From the NCBI RefSeq assembly GCF_001667015.1, contig NZ_LZIS01000181.1:89680-153679 (forward strand): a stretch of DNA of 64,000 nt. Direction: 5' to 3'. A program made the translations under genes and the position numbers. Source of the DNA: Mycobacterium sp. E3198 (lineage in GTDB: Bacteria; Actinomycetota; Actinomycetes; Mycobacteriales; Mycobacteriaceae). Of the stretch, positions 48,195 through 57,503 are shown piece by piece. The stretch's first letter is position 1. Each line of letters opens with the position of its first letter. The notes below the pieces were generated by a model. That model worked only from the letters and a program-made list of their open reading frames with translations. It made no database searches and had not been told where the DNA came from.

Positions 48195-51095
48195 TCACCC
48201 GAGCAGCTCGTGGTCGGCGGCATACATCGCCGCCTGGGTGCGGTTCGCGGCGCCGGTTTTGATCAGGATGTTGCGCACATGGTTGGCGGCGGTGTTGGTG
48301 CTGATGTAGAGGCGCTCGCCGATCGCCCGATTGCTCAACCCCTCGGCGAGCAGCCGCAGCACTTCGACCTCGCGGTCGGTCAGGCCGTCCGGACCCACGG
48401 TCAGGAGCGAATCCACCAACTCGACGACCCGGTTCTGGCCGATCTGGGTGGCGAGGACGCGCGCCTCGTCGGCCAGGCGGCGGGCCTCCTCGGTGTCCCC
48501 GCGCGCCGCCGCGAACAACGCCTTGCGGGCCAGCGTCTCGCTGATGTGAACCACCGAACCCATCCGGCGGTCCATCTCGAGGGCCGCGCCGAAATGCCGC
48601 TCGGCCGCTGCGTTGTCGCCGTCGAGGGCCGCCATCCGGGCGAGATACCGGTCGGCGCTGCCGAACAGGGCGACGAACTGGCCGGCGACCAGGTTCTTGC
48701 CGGCATAACGGGAAACGTAGGGGCGCAGCGCGTGCAGCGCTTCGCGGTTACCCAGCTCCAACGCCGCCTCGACCATGAACACCAGCTCCATCGGCCACTG
48801 CGCCTCGTTGGTGCGGTCGCCGAGCTTGCGGTTGACCAGGTGACCCAGGGCGCGGGTCATGCCCGCTTCGCAGCCGAGCTCGGTGTACAACGCGAGCAAT
48901 CCGGGCACCCAGCGGCCGGCGAAAGTCTCGCTGCCATCGATGAACTCGGCGAATTTCTTCAGGTCGCCAGTCTCGCGCTGGATCATGAACATCTGGACCC
49001 CGTTCGAGCCCTTGGTGTCGTCCGCGTCGAACAAATCACCGGTGCGCAGAGCGATGTCGGCCCACCGCTGGGCCCCGGTGAAGTCGCCCCGCAGATACGC
49101 GAGCGCCTGCTCGACACACGCGCCGACGAAGCCGAAGACCGGTTGTCCGATGGCTTCGCCCGCTCGCCGCATGTCCGCGGTCGACGCGGCCAGGTCGTCC
49201 GGGCTGCCGGCCAGGTAGCTGACCATGGCGCGAAAGTGTGAGGACGCCCCCAGCACCTCGTAGTTACGGCGCTCCAAGGCCATGCGGGACACCTCGGCCG
49301 AGCGCTGCGCCTGGATCTCGCACAGTTCGGGGGTGAGGCCGTGCCACAGGCTGGCCTTCAGGGTGTGCATCAACACCGCCGGATCCTTGGCGGCCCGCGC
49401 GCGCTCGATGGCGTTGCTGCCGACCTCGCGCGCACGCACCGCCTCGCCCGCGAAGGCCAGCGCCCTCCCGAAGCTGCCGAGCGCCTGGATGTAGCGGAGG
49501 TCGTCGGTGGTCAAACCGCTGGATTCCAACGCCGCCGCCAGCAGGTCGGCCGCCGTCGAGTCCGACTGCCCGCGACGCCAATTCGCTTCCTCGTATCCGA
49601 CGGCCGCCCCCAGGCGGATCAGGGGGTCGTCCATCGCGCTGAGCCGCTCGTAGATCGCCCGCGAGCGGGCGAAATCACCGGCGCGCACGTGATTTGCGGC
49701 CGCGTCGAGGTCCAGCCGCGCCCGATCCGCCCGGCTCAGCTCGGGCAGCGACGCCGCCCGCTCGAACCATCGCGCCGCGTCCTCGTAGGCCATGCTCTGT
49801 TCGGCCATTCGGGCCGCCTGGTGCGCGTACCGCAACGCCTGCTCGTGGTAGCCCAGGACGTGCGCCCGCAGGTAATGGTTCGCCAGCCGCGGGACGACCG
49901 AGGGGTCCGCGCGGCCCTCGAGCGCCTCGGCGGCCCGCGCGTGCATGATCCGCAGCCGCGACGCCGCCATCCCGCCGACCACCGATTCGCGGGTCAGCGC
50001 GTGCACGAACGAGAACTCGCCGTCGGAGTCGCGGACCGGCCGGATCAGCCCGACGCCCTCCGCCGAATCGACCGCCGCCAGCGTCGCGGAAAGATCGGCA
50101 TCGCCGGCGGCGATGAGCGCCGGCAGATCAAACGTTTCGCCCAACACCGCCGCCTGCTCGATCACCCCGCGGACGCCCGCGCCGAGTCCGCTGAGGCGGC
50201 GGGCAATTGCGTCCCCGATCGAAGCCGGGACGGTCAGCTGCGCGCTCAAGGCGGCCAGCCCGCCCCGGCCCTCCAGATCGTTGACCAACTCGGTCAGGAA
50301 AAACGGGTTGCCGCCGGTCTTGTCGCGCAGCAACGCGGCCGCCGTGCGCGCCGAGGAGGGAGCCAGCTGCTGGGTTCGGCTGACGAACTCGGCGATCGCC
50401 TCGGTGTCCAGTCCGGCGAGGTCCAGGCGCCGGACACCGTCGAAGCGGTGTAGTTCGGCCAGCCGGGTCGTCAGCTCGTCGGAGCGGTCGGGTTCGGTGG
50501 TGCGGAACGTGGACACCACCAGCAACCGGACGTCGGCGCAGCCGATCAGGACGCGTTCGAGCATCGCCAGGGTGGGCAGCTGAGCCCAATGCAGGTCGTC
50601 GAGGATCAATGCAATCGGGCGGTCGACGGCCAGGCGGCGCAGGAAGCCGGTCATCGCGTCGAACAGCGCCTGCCGGGGGGACCCCACCTCCAGCGCCGGC
50701 TCCGCAGCGGGCAGATGCCGGTCCACCTGGGTTGACATTCGCCGCAACTGCGGTCCGGCGTCGGCGAGCAGGTCCGCCATCGAACCGGGCGGGACGGCCA
50801 TCAGCAGGCGATCCAACGCCTCGGCGAACGGTGCGTACGGGACGTCCTCGTCGGCCGTCGAGCGGCCGACCAGCACCGCGACGTTGTGATCGGCCAGCGT
50901 TCCGGCCACCTCGGCGGCCAGGCGCGTCTTACCGGCCCCGGGTTCGCCGCCGATGAACACCGCCTGGCGGTCGCCGCCCTCGACGCGCTCCCAGGCCCGC
51001 TCGAACGCCGCAAGTTCCGCGCCGCGACCCACCAGCGGGCCGCGACGGCGTGCCACCAGTTCTGCCGGAAGCGGTGGCGGCACCCACTGCGCCAT
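48195..51095 (-). CDS. LAL-type LuxR-family regulator with AAA ATPase domain
   Basis: The 966-residue protein has an N-terminal STAND/AAA ATPase (Walker A GGEPGAGKT at residues 49-57, Walker B region IALILDDLHW), a long TPR-like helical middle and a C-terminal LuxR helix-turn-helix (LTDREVEVLRLLAEGLSNRAIGERL, then TAANHVRNILIKTGAANRTQ). These large regulators are activated by a ligand plus ATP. It is divergent from the FAD oxidoreductase gene, with a 22-bp inverted repeat in the 156-bp gap, and is likely its activator. Confidence 0.93.
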   Translation of the reverse strand: MAQWVPPPLPAELVARRRGPLVGRGAELAAFERAWERVEGGDRQAVFIGGEPGAGKTRLAAEVAGTLADHNVAVLVGRSTADEDVPYAPFAEALDRLLMAVPPGSMADLLADAGPQLRRMSTQVDRHLPAAEPALEVGSPRQALFDAMTGFLRRLAVDRPIALILDDLHWAQLPTLAMLERVLIGCADVRLLVVSTFRTTEPDRSDELTTRLAELHRFDGVRRLDLAGLDTEAIAEFVSRTQQLAPSSARTAAALLRDKTGGNPFFLTELVNDLEGRGGLAALSAQLTVPASIGDAIARRLSGLGAGVRGVIEQAAVLGETFDLPALIAAGDADLSATLAAVDSAEGVGLIRPVRDSDGEFSFVHALTRESVVGGMAASRLRIMHARAAEALEGRADPSVVPRLANHYLRAHVLGYHEQALRYAHQAARMAEQSMAYEDAARWFERAASLPELSRADRARLDLDAAANHVRAGDFARSRAIYERLSAMDDPLIRLGAAVGYEEANWRRGQSDSTAADLLAAALESSGLTTDDLRYIQALGSFGRALAFAGEAVRAREVGSNAIERARAAKDPAVLMHTLKASLWHGLTPELCEIQAQRSAEVSRMALERRNYEVLGASSHFRAMVSYLAGSPDDLAASTADMRRAGEAIGQPVFGFVGACVEQALAYLRGDFTGAQRWADIALRTGDLFDADDTKGSNGVQMFMIQRETGDLKKFAEFIDGSETFAGRWVPGLLALYTELGCEAGMTRALGHLVNRKLGDRTNEAQWPMELVFMVEAALELGNREALHALRPYVSRYAGKNLVAGQFVALFGSADRYLARMAALDGDNAAAERHFGAALEMDRRMGSVVHISETLARKALFAAARGDTEEARRLADEARVLATQIGQNRVVELVDSLLTVGPDGLTDREVEVLRLLAEGLSNRAIGERLYISTNTAANHVRNILIKTGAANRTQAAMYAADHELLG

Positions 51096-51128
51096 GCAAA
51101 CAACGTAACCGCGGCCGTGTCCGTCGGT

Positions 51129-51150
51129 CGATAGTCAGATGTGACTATCG
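51129..51150. promoter_or_regulatory. Inverted repeat between LAL regulator and FAD oxidoreductase genes
   Basis: CGATAGTCA-N4-TGACTATCG is a perfect 9-4-9 inverted repeat. It is 34 bp from the regulator start and 102 bp from the oxidoreductase start, where an activator site for the rightward gene or an autoregulatory site would lie. Confidence 0.7.
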
Positions 51151-51251
51151 TGGAATGCCTCGGAAATGCTCTGTTGTGGTCATGACGCGCGGCCCTGCGC
51201 CCTCGTAGCGTTGCGGCATCACGACCCGCGAGCAAACAAGGAGACGCGGCC

Positions 51252-52643
51252 ATGAGCCTGACCACCGCAACCGACGAACTGCGCGACCGATTCGGAGCGG
51301 AGGTCATCTTCCCTGACGACCCCGGCTACGACGAGGCGCGGGCGCTGCACAACGGCATGATCGACAAGCGGCCGGCGATGATAGTGCGCTGCGCGTCGGC
51401 CACCAACGTCGCCGGCGCTCTCGACTTCGCCCGCAGGTCGCGCCTCGACGTCGCCGTCCGGGGCGGCGGCCACAACGGTCCGGGATTCGGCTGCGTGGAC
51501 GGCGGCCTCGTCATCGACCTGTCGCCGATGAACGGCGTCGATGTCGACGCCGACCGGCGCATCGTGCGTGTGCAGGGCGGGGCCACGTGGGCACACGTGG
51601 ACGGCGCGACACACGCGCATGGCCTGGCGACGCCGTCCGGCATCATCTCGAGCACCGGCGTCGGCGGGCTGACCCTGGGCGGCGGCCACGGCTACCTGAC
51701 CCGCAAGTACGGGCTGACCATCGACAACCTGCTTCAGGCCGAGGTCGTCCTGGCCGACGGGCGCGTGGTGACCGCGTCCGAATCGGAGCACCCCGACCTG
51801 TTCTGGGCGCTGCGCGGGGGTGGCGGAAATTTCGGTGTCGTCACGTCCTTCACGTTCCGGCTGCATCCGGTGCACACGGTGATCTGCGGCCCGACGGCCT
51901 GGCCGGCGTCGGCCACCGCCGACATCCTGAGGTGGTACCGGGACTTCCTGCCCGCGCAGGACGAGGACCTCTACGGTTTCTTCGCGAGCATGACCGTCCC
52001 GCCGGCACCGCCGTTCCCCGAGACGTTTCACCTGCAGAAGGCGTGCGCCGTGGTCTGGTGCTACAGCGGCGATCCCGCCCGGGCCGAGGAGGCGTTCGCG
52101 CCGGTCCGGCAGATGCAGCCGGCCTTCGAGGGTCTCGTCGCGGCCCCGTATCCCGCGTTGCAGTCCACCTTCGATGCGCTGTACCCCAAAGGCCTGCAAT
52201 GGTATTGGCGCGGCGACTTCATCCGCTCCGTGCCCGACGCCGCGGTACAGGCCCATGCCCGCTTCAACGAGGAACTGCCGACGATGCACTCCACGATGCA
52301 CCTCTACCCGATCGACGGGGCGGTCCATCGTGTCGGTCAGACCGACACCGCCTGGGCCTACCGGGACGTGACTTTCTCACAGGTCATCGCGGGGGTCGAT
52401 CCGGACCCGGCCAACGCGGCGGTGTTGAAGCGCTGGACGGCGGACTACTGGAACGCCATCCACCCGCACTCGGCCGGCGGTGCCTACGTCAACTTCATGA
52501 TGGACGAAGGGCAAGACCGGGTCCGCGCCACGTACGGCCCGAATTACCAACGCCTCAGCGAGATCAAGGCCCAATACGACCCGGGCAACGTGTTCCACGT
52601 CAACCAGAACATCCTGCCGGCGGGAGCCCCCGGCGCCGCATAG
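51252..52643 (+). CDS. FAD-linked oxidoreductase (PCMH/BBE berberine-bridge type)
   Basis: The 463-residue protein has the FAD PCMH domain with VAVRGGGHNGPGFG near residues 71-84, whose histidine usually carries covalent FAD, and TGVGGLTLGGGHGYLTRKYGLTIDN. The cysteine that makes a second covalent bond in bicovalent enzymes is absent here. The C-terminal BBE segment YVNFMMDEGQDRVRATYGPNYQRL and DPGNVFHVNQNI is typical. AAGGAG precedes the ATG. Members oxidise sugars, alcohols or alkaloid-like substrates. The adjacent LAL regulator suggests inducible expression. Confidence 0.93.
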   Translation: MSLTTATDELRDRFGAEVIFPDDPGYDEARALHNGMIDKRPAMIVRCASATNVAGALDFARRSRLDVAVRGGGHNGPGFGCVDGGLVIDLSPMNGVDVDADRRIVRVQGGATWAHVDGATHAHGLATPSGIISSTGVGGLTLGGGHGYLTRKYGLTIDNLLQAEVVLADGRVVTASESEHPDLFWALRGGGGNFGVVTSFTFRLHPVHTVICGPTAWPASATADILRWYRDFLPAQDEDLYGFFASMTVPPAPPFPETFHLQKACAVVWCYSGDPARAEEAFAPVRQMQPAFEGLVAAPYPALQSTFDALYPKGLQWYWRGDFIRSVPDAAVQAHARFNEELPTMHSTMHLYPIDGAVHRVGQTDTAWAYRDVTFSQVIAGVDPDPANAAVLKRWTADYWNAIHPHSAGGAYVNFMMDEGQDRVRATYGPNYQRLSEIKAQYDPGNVFHVNQNILPAGAPGAA

Positions 52644-52679
52644 GCGGTCCGCGGGCCCGGTTTCGCGCATAATCGTTGC

Positions 52680-52940
52680 GTGATAGAAGACGCCCACCTT
52701 TACCGGCGGATCGCACTGCTCGAACATCAGGTGCGCCTGCTCTCCGATCGGCTCGGGGTCCCGTGCCCGACGTTCGGTAGCGACGTCGGCGCGACGCCCT
52801 CGGGCGCGTTCGAGGGCGGTGTGCCGTCGGAAGTCGTTGCGCTGGCCCGCTCCGGCAACGCCATCGCCGCGATCAAGCTGTTCCGGGAGCTGACCGGCGC
52901 CGGGCTGCGGGAGGCGAAAGAGGTTGTCGATTCGCTGTAA
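52680..52940 (+). CDS. Small protein with ribosomal L7/L12 C-terminal-like domain
   Basis: The 86-residue protein starts at a GTG. The N-terminal part (DAHLYRRIALLEHQVRLLSDRLG) is a short coiled coil. The last ~38 residues (VPSEVVALARSGNAIAAIKLFRELTGAGLREAKEVVDSL) match the L7/L12 C-terminal fold, including the GLREAKEVVD signature. It is not the ribosomal protein itself, which is longer and lies in the rpl operon. Such stand-alone domains are common in actinobacteria without a known role. Confidence 0.85.
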   Translation: MIEDAHLYRRIALLEHQVRLLSDRLGVPCPTFGSDVGATPSGAFEGGVPSEVVALARSGNAIAAIKLFRELTGAGLREAKEVVDSL

Positions 52941-52951
52941 AGCGATCGACG

Positions 52952-53758
52952 CTACGGCCGTCGGAACGCGGCGTTCATTCGTCGCTTGAAGGCGCGATCG
53001 AAACGTCGGTAGCCGTTGCGCAACGAGTGGCCCGGCCAACGGTCGCCGGTGAGCTCGACGGGCAGCAGCGGGTCGAGCTGCAGATGGCGGACCACGGCGA
53101 TCGAGAGGGCGAACTGGTAGGTGAAGCTTTCGGTCGAATCGGCGCGCCTGCCGTTGCCGAGCGCGGCGTCCATGGCGGCGATGAGCAACCGTGCGTCCTT
53201 CGCCCACTCGTCCAGGGAAAAAAGCGATCGCACTTTGCCGGAGTCGATGTCCGTGGCGGCCCCGTGAAAGTGTGTGCACTGCCGGTCGACCACCGCCCGG
53301 AACGACGGAAGCCGTTGCGGGTCAAGGTTGTCTGGGCGGAGCCACACGCCTTCGCGAAGCTCTGCGAGGTGTAGGGCCGTCGCGGCCTTCCTCAGCTCGA
53401 GGCGATCGGTCGCGGATCGGCGCTCCAGCGCGACGATCGCCAATTCCCACGTCCCGTCCCATCGGTGCGCGGCGATGTCGTCGATCCGGGACGCCTCGTC
53501 GACGCGCTGGCGGCGTTCGGCCAATCGCCCCGCGAGCGCGTAGCTGCCCCCGTCGGCGCTCAGTTCGCCGTTGGAGACCATCCGCCACAGGCACGTGCGG
53601 GCCGCACCGGCGCTGATGCCGAACAGCGAGGCCACCGCGACCAGTTCGGCCACCGTCAGGCGCCCCCGGTCGGATCCGAGCAAGGCCGACGCCAGCACCG
53701 AGCGCGCGCTGAGCGGCCGGCTGTCGACGAGGGCGCTCACGGATCGCAACGGTATCAC
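52952..53758 (-). CDS. PaaX-like transcriptional regulator
   Basis: The GTG at 53758 gives 268 residues; longer starts would run into the divergent promoter at 53766. The N-terminal PaaX-type helix-turn-helix is visible (SARSVLASALLGSDRGRLTVAELVAVASLFGISAGAARTCLWRMVSNGEL). It is followed by the middle domain (WDGTWELAIVALE) and a C-terminal helical domain (DPLLPVELTGDRWPGHSLR) as in PaaX. PaaX represses aromatic-acid catabolism in response to a CoA ester. The divergent Rieske oxygenase gene is the probable target. GTATCAC/GTGATAC half-sites (53752, 53787) flank the promoter. Confidence 0.85.
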   Translation of the reverse strand: MIPLRSVSALVDSRPLSARSVLASALLGSDRGRLTVAELVAVASLFGISAGAARTCLWRMVSNGELSADGGSYALAGRLAERRQRVDEASRIDDIAAHRWDGTWELAIVALERRSATDRLELRKAATALHLAELREGVWLRPDNLDPQRLPSFRAVVDRQCTHFHGAATDIDSGKVRSLFSLDEWAKDARLLIAAMDAALGNGRRADSTESFTYQFALSIAVVRHLQLDPLLPVELTGDRWPGHSLRNGYRRFDRAFKRRMNAAFRRP

Positions 53759-53765
53759 CGAATCG

Positions 53766-53794
53766 TTGACACGTGGCAACCATAGTGTGATACT
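53766..53794 (+). promoter_or_regulatory. SigA-like promoter giving a leaderless oxygenase mRNA
   Basis: TTGACA (53766-53771), a 17-bp spacer and GATACT (53789-53794) form a near-consensus promoter. The ATG of the oxygenase begins at 53802, 8 bp after the -10 box, so transcription would start at or beside the A of the ATG. The inverted half-sites GTATCAC (53752-53758) and GTGATAC (53787-53793) bracket it. Confidence 0.75.
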
Positions 53795-53801
53795 GACCCG
53801 C

Positions 53802-54983
53802 ATGAGCTTGCCGACGAAGTCGGTGCTCGCCGACGACGTGGAAATCGTCCGGCGCGTCCTCGCCCACATCGACGCCGGTACCACCGACGAGGGTGCGGCC
53901 TGGCGTGAGCCGGTCGAAAACTATGTGAGCGCAAGCCGATTCGAAGAGGAAATCCGGCTGCTTCGGGCGATGCCGAGCGTCTTCGTCCCCTCGGCGGCGA
54001 TCCCGGCACCGGGGGACCACGTCGAGCGAGTCGTATTCGGCGTGCCGCTCTTCGCGGTGCGCGGGCACGATCAACGGGCGCGGGTGTTCCGCAACGCCTG
54101 CCGGCATCGGGGTTTCGCCCTGGTCGAAGAACCCGGCTGCTCGCACGCGTTGGTGTGCCGCTACCACGGCTGGACGTATCGCCTGGACGGCTCGCTCGCG
54201 CATGTCCCGCACCCCGAGGCGTTCCCCGGCCTGGACGCGGCGGGCCGGGGCCTGGTCGAGGTTCACAGCCGCGAGGTGGACGGATTGATCGTGATCGATC
54301 CGCTCGACTCGTCCGGCATCGACACCGGCGAGGCGATGGCCGCGCTGACCGACGGGAACCCCTGGCGGGACAAGCTGCTGCCGGCCGAGCGCATGGTGTA
54401 CGTGGATTCGACTGTGCGCGCGATGAACTGGAAGGTGCTCGTCGAACAGTTCCTGGAGGGCTATCACCTCCGCTCAACGCATCGAGACACCTTCTACCCG
54501 GTGCAATACGACGACCTCAACGTCGTCGAAATATTCGGGCCGAACAGCCGACTCACCTTCCCGTACCGCAATATCGAACGGCTCCGCGACCGTCCGGAAT
54601 CGCGCTGGAACGTCGACGCGCGGGTCACCTACGTCTACCAGTTGTTCCCCAACGTCATGGTGGCGACCTTCCCCGGCGTGGTCTCCGTGGTGGCGATCGA
54701 CCCGGTGGACGCGTGCCACACCACGGTCAGCACCTACTCGATGGTGAAACCCGAAGTTGCCGAGCGAGCGTCCGTCGACCCTGCCGCGAAACTGGTGGGC
54801 ACGGGCAGCTTCATCGAGCGGGGCCTCGCGGAGGACAACCAGATGTCGGCGGGCGTGCAGCGCGGATTACACGCGGGGGCAAACGAATTCGTGGAGTTCG
54901 GCCGGCACGAGAGCGCGGCCGGGCACTTCCACGCCGTCCTCGACGAGCGCCTGGCGCGGATGGCGACCGCTACGGCGTTTTGA
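53802..54983 (+). CDS. Rieske non-heme iron oxygenase alpha subunit (leaderless)
   Basis: The ATG at 53802 gives 393 residues with no room for a ribosome-binding site. The Rieske ligands are C100-x-H102 and C119-x2-H122 (ACRHRG, CRYHGW). The mononuclear iron histidines are His222 and His227 in NWKVLVEQFLEGYHLRSTH. The protein is distinct from the other three alpha subunits and has no small partner gene. A PaaX-like regulator is divergent from it. A substrate such as an aromatic acid or amine is possible but not shown. Confidence 0.94.
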   Translation: MSLPTKSVLADDVEIVRRVLAHIDAGTTDEGAAWREPVENYVSASRFEEEIRLLRAMPSVFVPSAAIPAPGDHVERVVFGVPLFAVRGHDQRARVFRNACRHRGFALVEEPGCSHALVCRYHGWTYRLDGSLAHVPHPEAFPGLDAAGRGLVEVHSREVDGLIVIDPLDSSGIDTGEAMAALTDGNPWRDKLLPAERMVYVDSTVRAMNWKVLVEQFLEGYHLRSTHRDTFYPVQYDDLNVVEIFGPNSRLTFPYRNIERLRDRPESRWNVDARVTYVYQLFPNVMVATFPGVVSVVAIDPVDACHTTVSTYSMVKPEVAERASVDPAAKLVGTGSFIERGLAEDNQMSAGVQRGLHAGANEFVEFGRHESAAGHFHAVLDERLARMATATAF

Positions 54984-55959
54984 GAAAGATGTCGTTGAGG
55001 GTGACGGTGCGCAGGTTTCGGTCGCGGATGATGTCGACGAGTTCCGGGTAGACGTGCGTGACCGGCAGGTGATTGAGGTGGCCGATGACGATGGACTGCG
55101 GGGTGAAGTACTGGTCGGCCATCTTCACGATGTAGTCCTCGTGGATCAGCGTGGAGTCCGACAGCGAACCCGACCATAGGGTCGGGACGGTGTAGCCGAG
55201 GTCGGCGGCCACCGCGTCGACGGCCGGGTTGCGCTTCGCATACGGCGGCCGCCAGTAGGGTTTCGCGCCAACGCCGTAGGTCTTTTTCAGGAATTCGTCG
55301 TTGCGGCCGATCTGCTGGGCGATCTTGTCTTTCGGCAGTGTGGTCAAGTCCGGGTGCGACCAGGTGTGGTTGGCCAGCTGGATTTGCCCGGAGTCGACCA
55401 GCGGCCGAAGCATTTCCGCGTTCTCGGTCCACGAGTTGTAGATCCCGTTGACGAAAAACGTCAGCCGGACACCGGTGTCCCTGGCGAACTGCGTGTAGGC
55501 GCGCACCACCTGACTGTTGACACCGTCGTCGACCGTCAGCGCCAGCAGGTCGCCCTCGCCGGGGATCTTGGTCAGCGCGCCGCCACCGGGCAACGGGATG
55601 CGCGCGCTGAGCGGCGGGGGCGGTAGCAGCGCCGCCGGCGCGGTCGGACCCGAGGTTGCCGCCATGTTCCCCGGCGGCGCCTGGGCGAAAGTCCGGGGTT
55701 GCGGGTCGACCACCAAGCGAGCCGCCCCCACGCCCGCGACGGTGGCCGCGGCCAGCGCCCCGAGGAAACGGCGCCGGTTCAGCTCCGGCGCGGCGAGGCC
55801 CCGATCCGAAGCGCCGCGGAAGGCGGTGCTGGCGAAGGCGCGGTTGCGTGCAGGTCTTTTGCGGTGCGATGCCGGCACGCGCGACCCGGTGCCCCGGGCG
55901 CGTTCGCTGCCAAACTCCGCCGCCACAGCAGCGAACGGTACCAGCGGGCGTTCGAACAT
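54970..55959 (-). CDS. Tat-exported polysaccharide deacetylase (NodB-type)
   Basis: The 329-residue protein has a long basic N-region, then the Tat signal NRRRFLGALAAATVAGVGAA (residues ~61-80) and a Pro/Ala linker. The NodB domain has the metal/catalytic motif TVDDGVN, the zinc histidines in NHTWSHPD and the RPPYAKRN segment. It would remove N- or O-acetyl groups from cell-wall or exported glycans. The true start may be internal because the region ahead of the Tat motif is long. It overlaps the convergent Rieske gene by 14 bp. Confidence 0.9.
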   Translation of the reverse strand: MFERPLVPFAAVAAEFGSERARGTGSRVPASHRKRPARNRAFASTAFRGASDRGLAAPELNRRRFLGALAAATVAGVGAARLVVDPQPRTFAQAPPGNMAATSGPTAPAALLPPPPLSARIPLPGGGALTKIPGEGDLLALTVDDGVNSQVVRAYTQFARDTGVRLTFFVNGIYNSWTENAEMLRPLVDSGQIQLANHTWSHPDLTTLPKDKIAQQIGRNDEFLKKTYGVGAKPYWRPPYAKRNPAVDAVAADLGYTVPTLWSGSLSDSTLIHEDYIVKMADQYFTPQSIVIGHLNHLPVTHVYPELVDIIRDRNLRTVTLNDIFLKTP

Positions 55960-56029
55960 GTCCGGTTCGTTACAGGAGGGTCAGCTGTGAATTCAGCCTC
56001 GAAAAGGTAACGATCTTGCGTAGCTGTGG

Positions 56030-57421
56030 TCAATGCGGCGCCCCGCCGCCGCGCTGCGGCAACGGGACGGGCTCGACGCCCGGGGTGCCCAGGGTCCCCG
56101 CCAGCCACGGCAGTGCGGCGGCGAACGCCTGGGCCGCGAACGGCCAGTCGTGGCGGCCGGGCTGGGTGACCACCGCGCAGGCGATCCCGTGGGTCGTCGC
56201 GACCGCGCACAGCGAGTTGGCCGCCGCATCCTGGCCCTCCGGGTTGGCGGCCGGGTCGGCGCTGGGAACGGCGAGGTCGGGATCGGCTTCCTGGGCGACG
56301 GTGCGCGGGCCGGACGCCGCGGGCACGTCGAACCAGCCCGAGAGCCTGGAGTAGGGACCGTGGCGGGCGATGACGGTTGCCGGGTCGAAAGCCGCCCAGG
56401 CGTCGGCGTTGCCGCCGAACAGCCGGGCGACGGTTTGGTCCTTCGTCCCGATGCTCGGGCCGCGGTCGCCGGCGATGTCGACGAAGGCGCTGAACAACTC
56501 GGGATGCATGACGGCCAGGTCGACGGCGCAGGTGCCGCCCATCGACCATCCGGCGACGCCCCAGTTGGCCCGGTCGGCGCTGACGCCGAAGTTCGACACC
56601 ACGAAGGGCACGACGTCCTTGGTCAGGTGATCGGCGGCGTTACCGCGGCTGCCGTTGACGCACTCGGTGTCGTTGTCGAACGAACCGGTCGGATCGACGA
56701 ACACCAGCACCGGGGCGAACCCGTGATGGGCCGCCGCGAAGCCGTCGATCGCGGTGAAGGCGCCCCCGGGGCGCAGCCAGTCGGCGGGGGTGTTGAACGC
56801 GGAGCTGATCATCATGACCGTCGGCAGCCGGGGCGGCGGGTTGCTGTTGAACCACGCCGGGGGCAGATACACCAGCTCCTGGCGGTGCGGGAAGTGCGAC
56901 GCGTCGGCGCTGATCGTCACGGGTACCACGACGCCCTTGGCCGGCTTGGTCCCCTCGAGCTGCATTGCGGTGACCCGCAGCCGGTCGATCTGATCGGGCA
57001 GGGGCCGCGACGTCAGCTGATCCCACGCGGCCGACACGGTCGGGAAATAGCCGACCCAGCCGTTCAAGGCCAGAGCCGCGCTCACCGCGCACAGCGGGAC
57101 CGAAACCACCGCCACGCCGCGCCGCCACCAGCGGGCGCCCGGCCAGCCCAGCAGCAGCACCGCCGCCGCGAGCCCGCTCAGCGCTATCCACAGCCACAGC
57201 GACACCGGGGCCGGATCCCCGGCCACCCCGATCGACGTGATGTACCAATACGACAGCGCCGTGACCGCTGCCGCGGTCCCCAGCGCCACCAGGAGCGGCC
57301 AGCCGCGCCACCGCCGCCTGCGCCACCCGATCGCGCCGAGGACCGCAAGCAGCGCCAGGGCCTGCACCGCCACCGGCAGCCAGCCGTGCAGCAGGGACCA
57401 CTGTTCGACGAAATGGGGCAA
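56030..57421 (-). CDS. Membrane-anchored esterase (antigen-85/esterase D-like alpha/beta hydrolase)
   Basis: The 463-residue protein has about four N-terminal membrane helices (residues 14-32, 42-62, 76-93, 104-122) and then an extracytoplasmic alpha/beta hydrolase. The nucleophile is in GVAGWSMGGTCAVDL, and the histidine is in TQPGRHDWPFAA. The VFVDPTGSFDNDTECVNG segment and the overall layout resemble antigen 85-related esterases of mycobacteria, suggesting action on cell-envelope lipids. The link to mycolyl transfer is only by resemblance. Confidence 0.85.
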   Translation of the reverse strand: MPHFVEQWSLLHGWLPVAVQALALLAVLGAIGWRRRRWRGWPLLVALGTAAAVTALSYWYITSIGVAGDPAPVSLWLWIALSGLAAAVLLLGWPGARWWRRGVAVVSVPLCAVSAALALNGWVGYFPTVSAAWDQLTSRPLPDQIDRLRVTAMQLEGTKPAKGVVVPVTISADASHFPHRQELVYLPPAWFNSNPPPRLPTVMMISSAFNTPADWLRPGGAFTAIDGFAAAHHGFAPVLVFVDPTGSFDNDTECVNGSRGNAADHLTKDVVPFVVSNFGVSADRANWGVAGWSMGGTCAVDLAVMHPELFSAFVDIAGDRGPSIGTKDQTVARLFGGNADAWAAFDPATVIARHGPYSRLSGWFDVPAASGPRTVAQEADPDLAVPSADPAANPEGQDAAANSLCAVATTHGIACAVVTQPGRHDWPFAAQAFAAALPWLAGTLGTPGVEPVPLPQRGGGAPH

Positions 57422-57503
57422 CGGTCGTGACCTTCGCTCAATCCGATCGTTTCTGCGAATGACCCGCCGGCCGTGGCTTTCCGAGCGCGGCGGGCCCGAC
57501 TAA

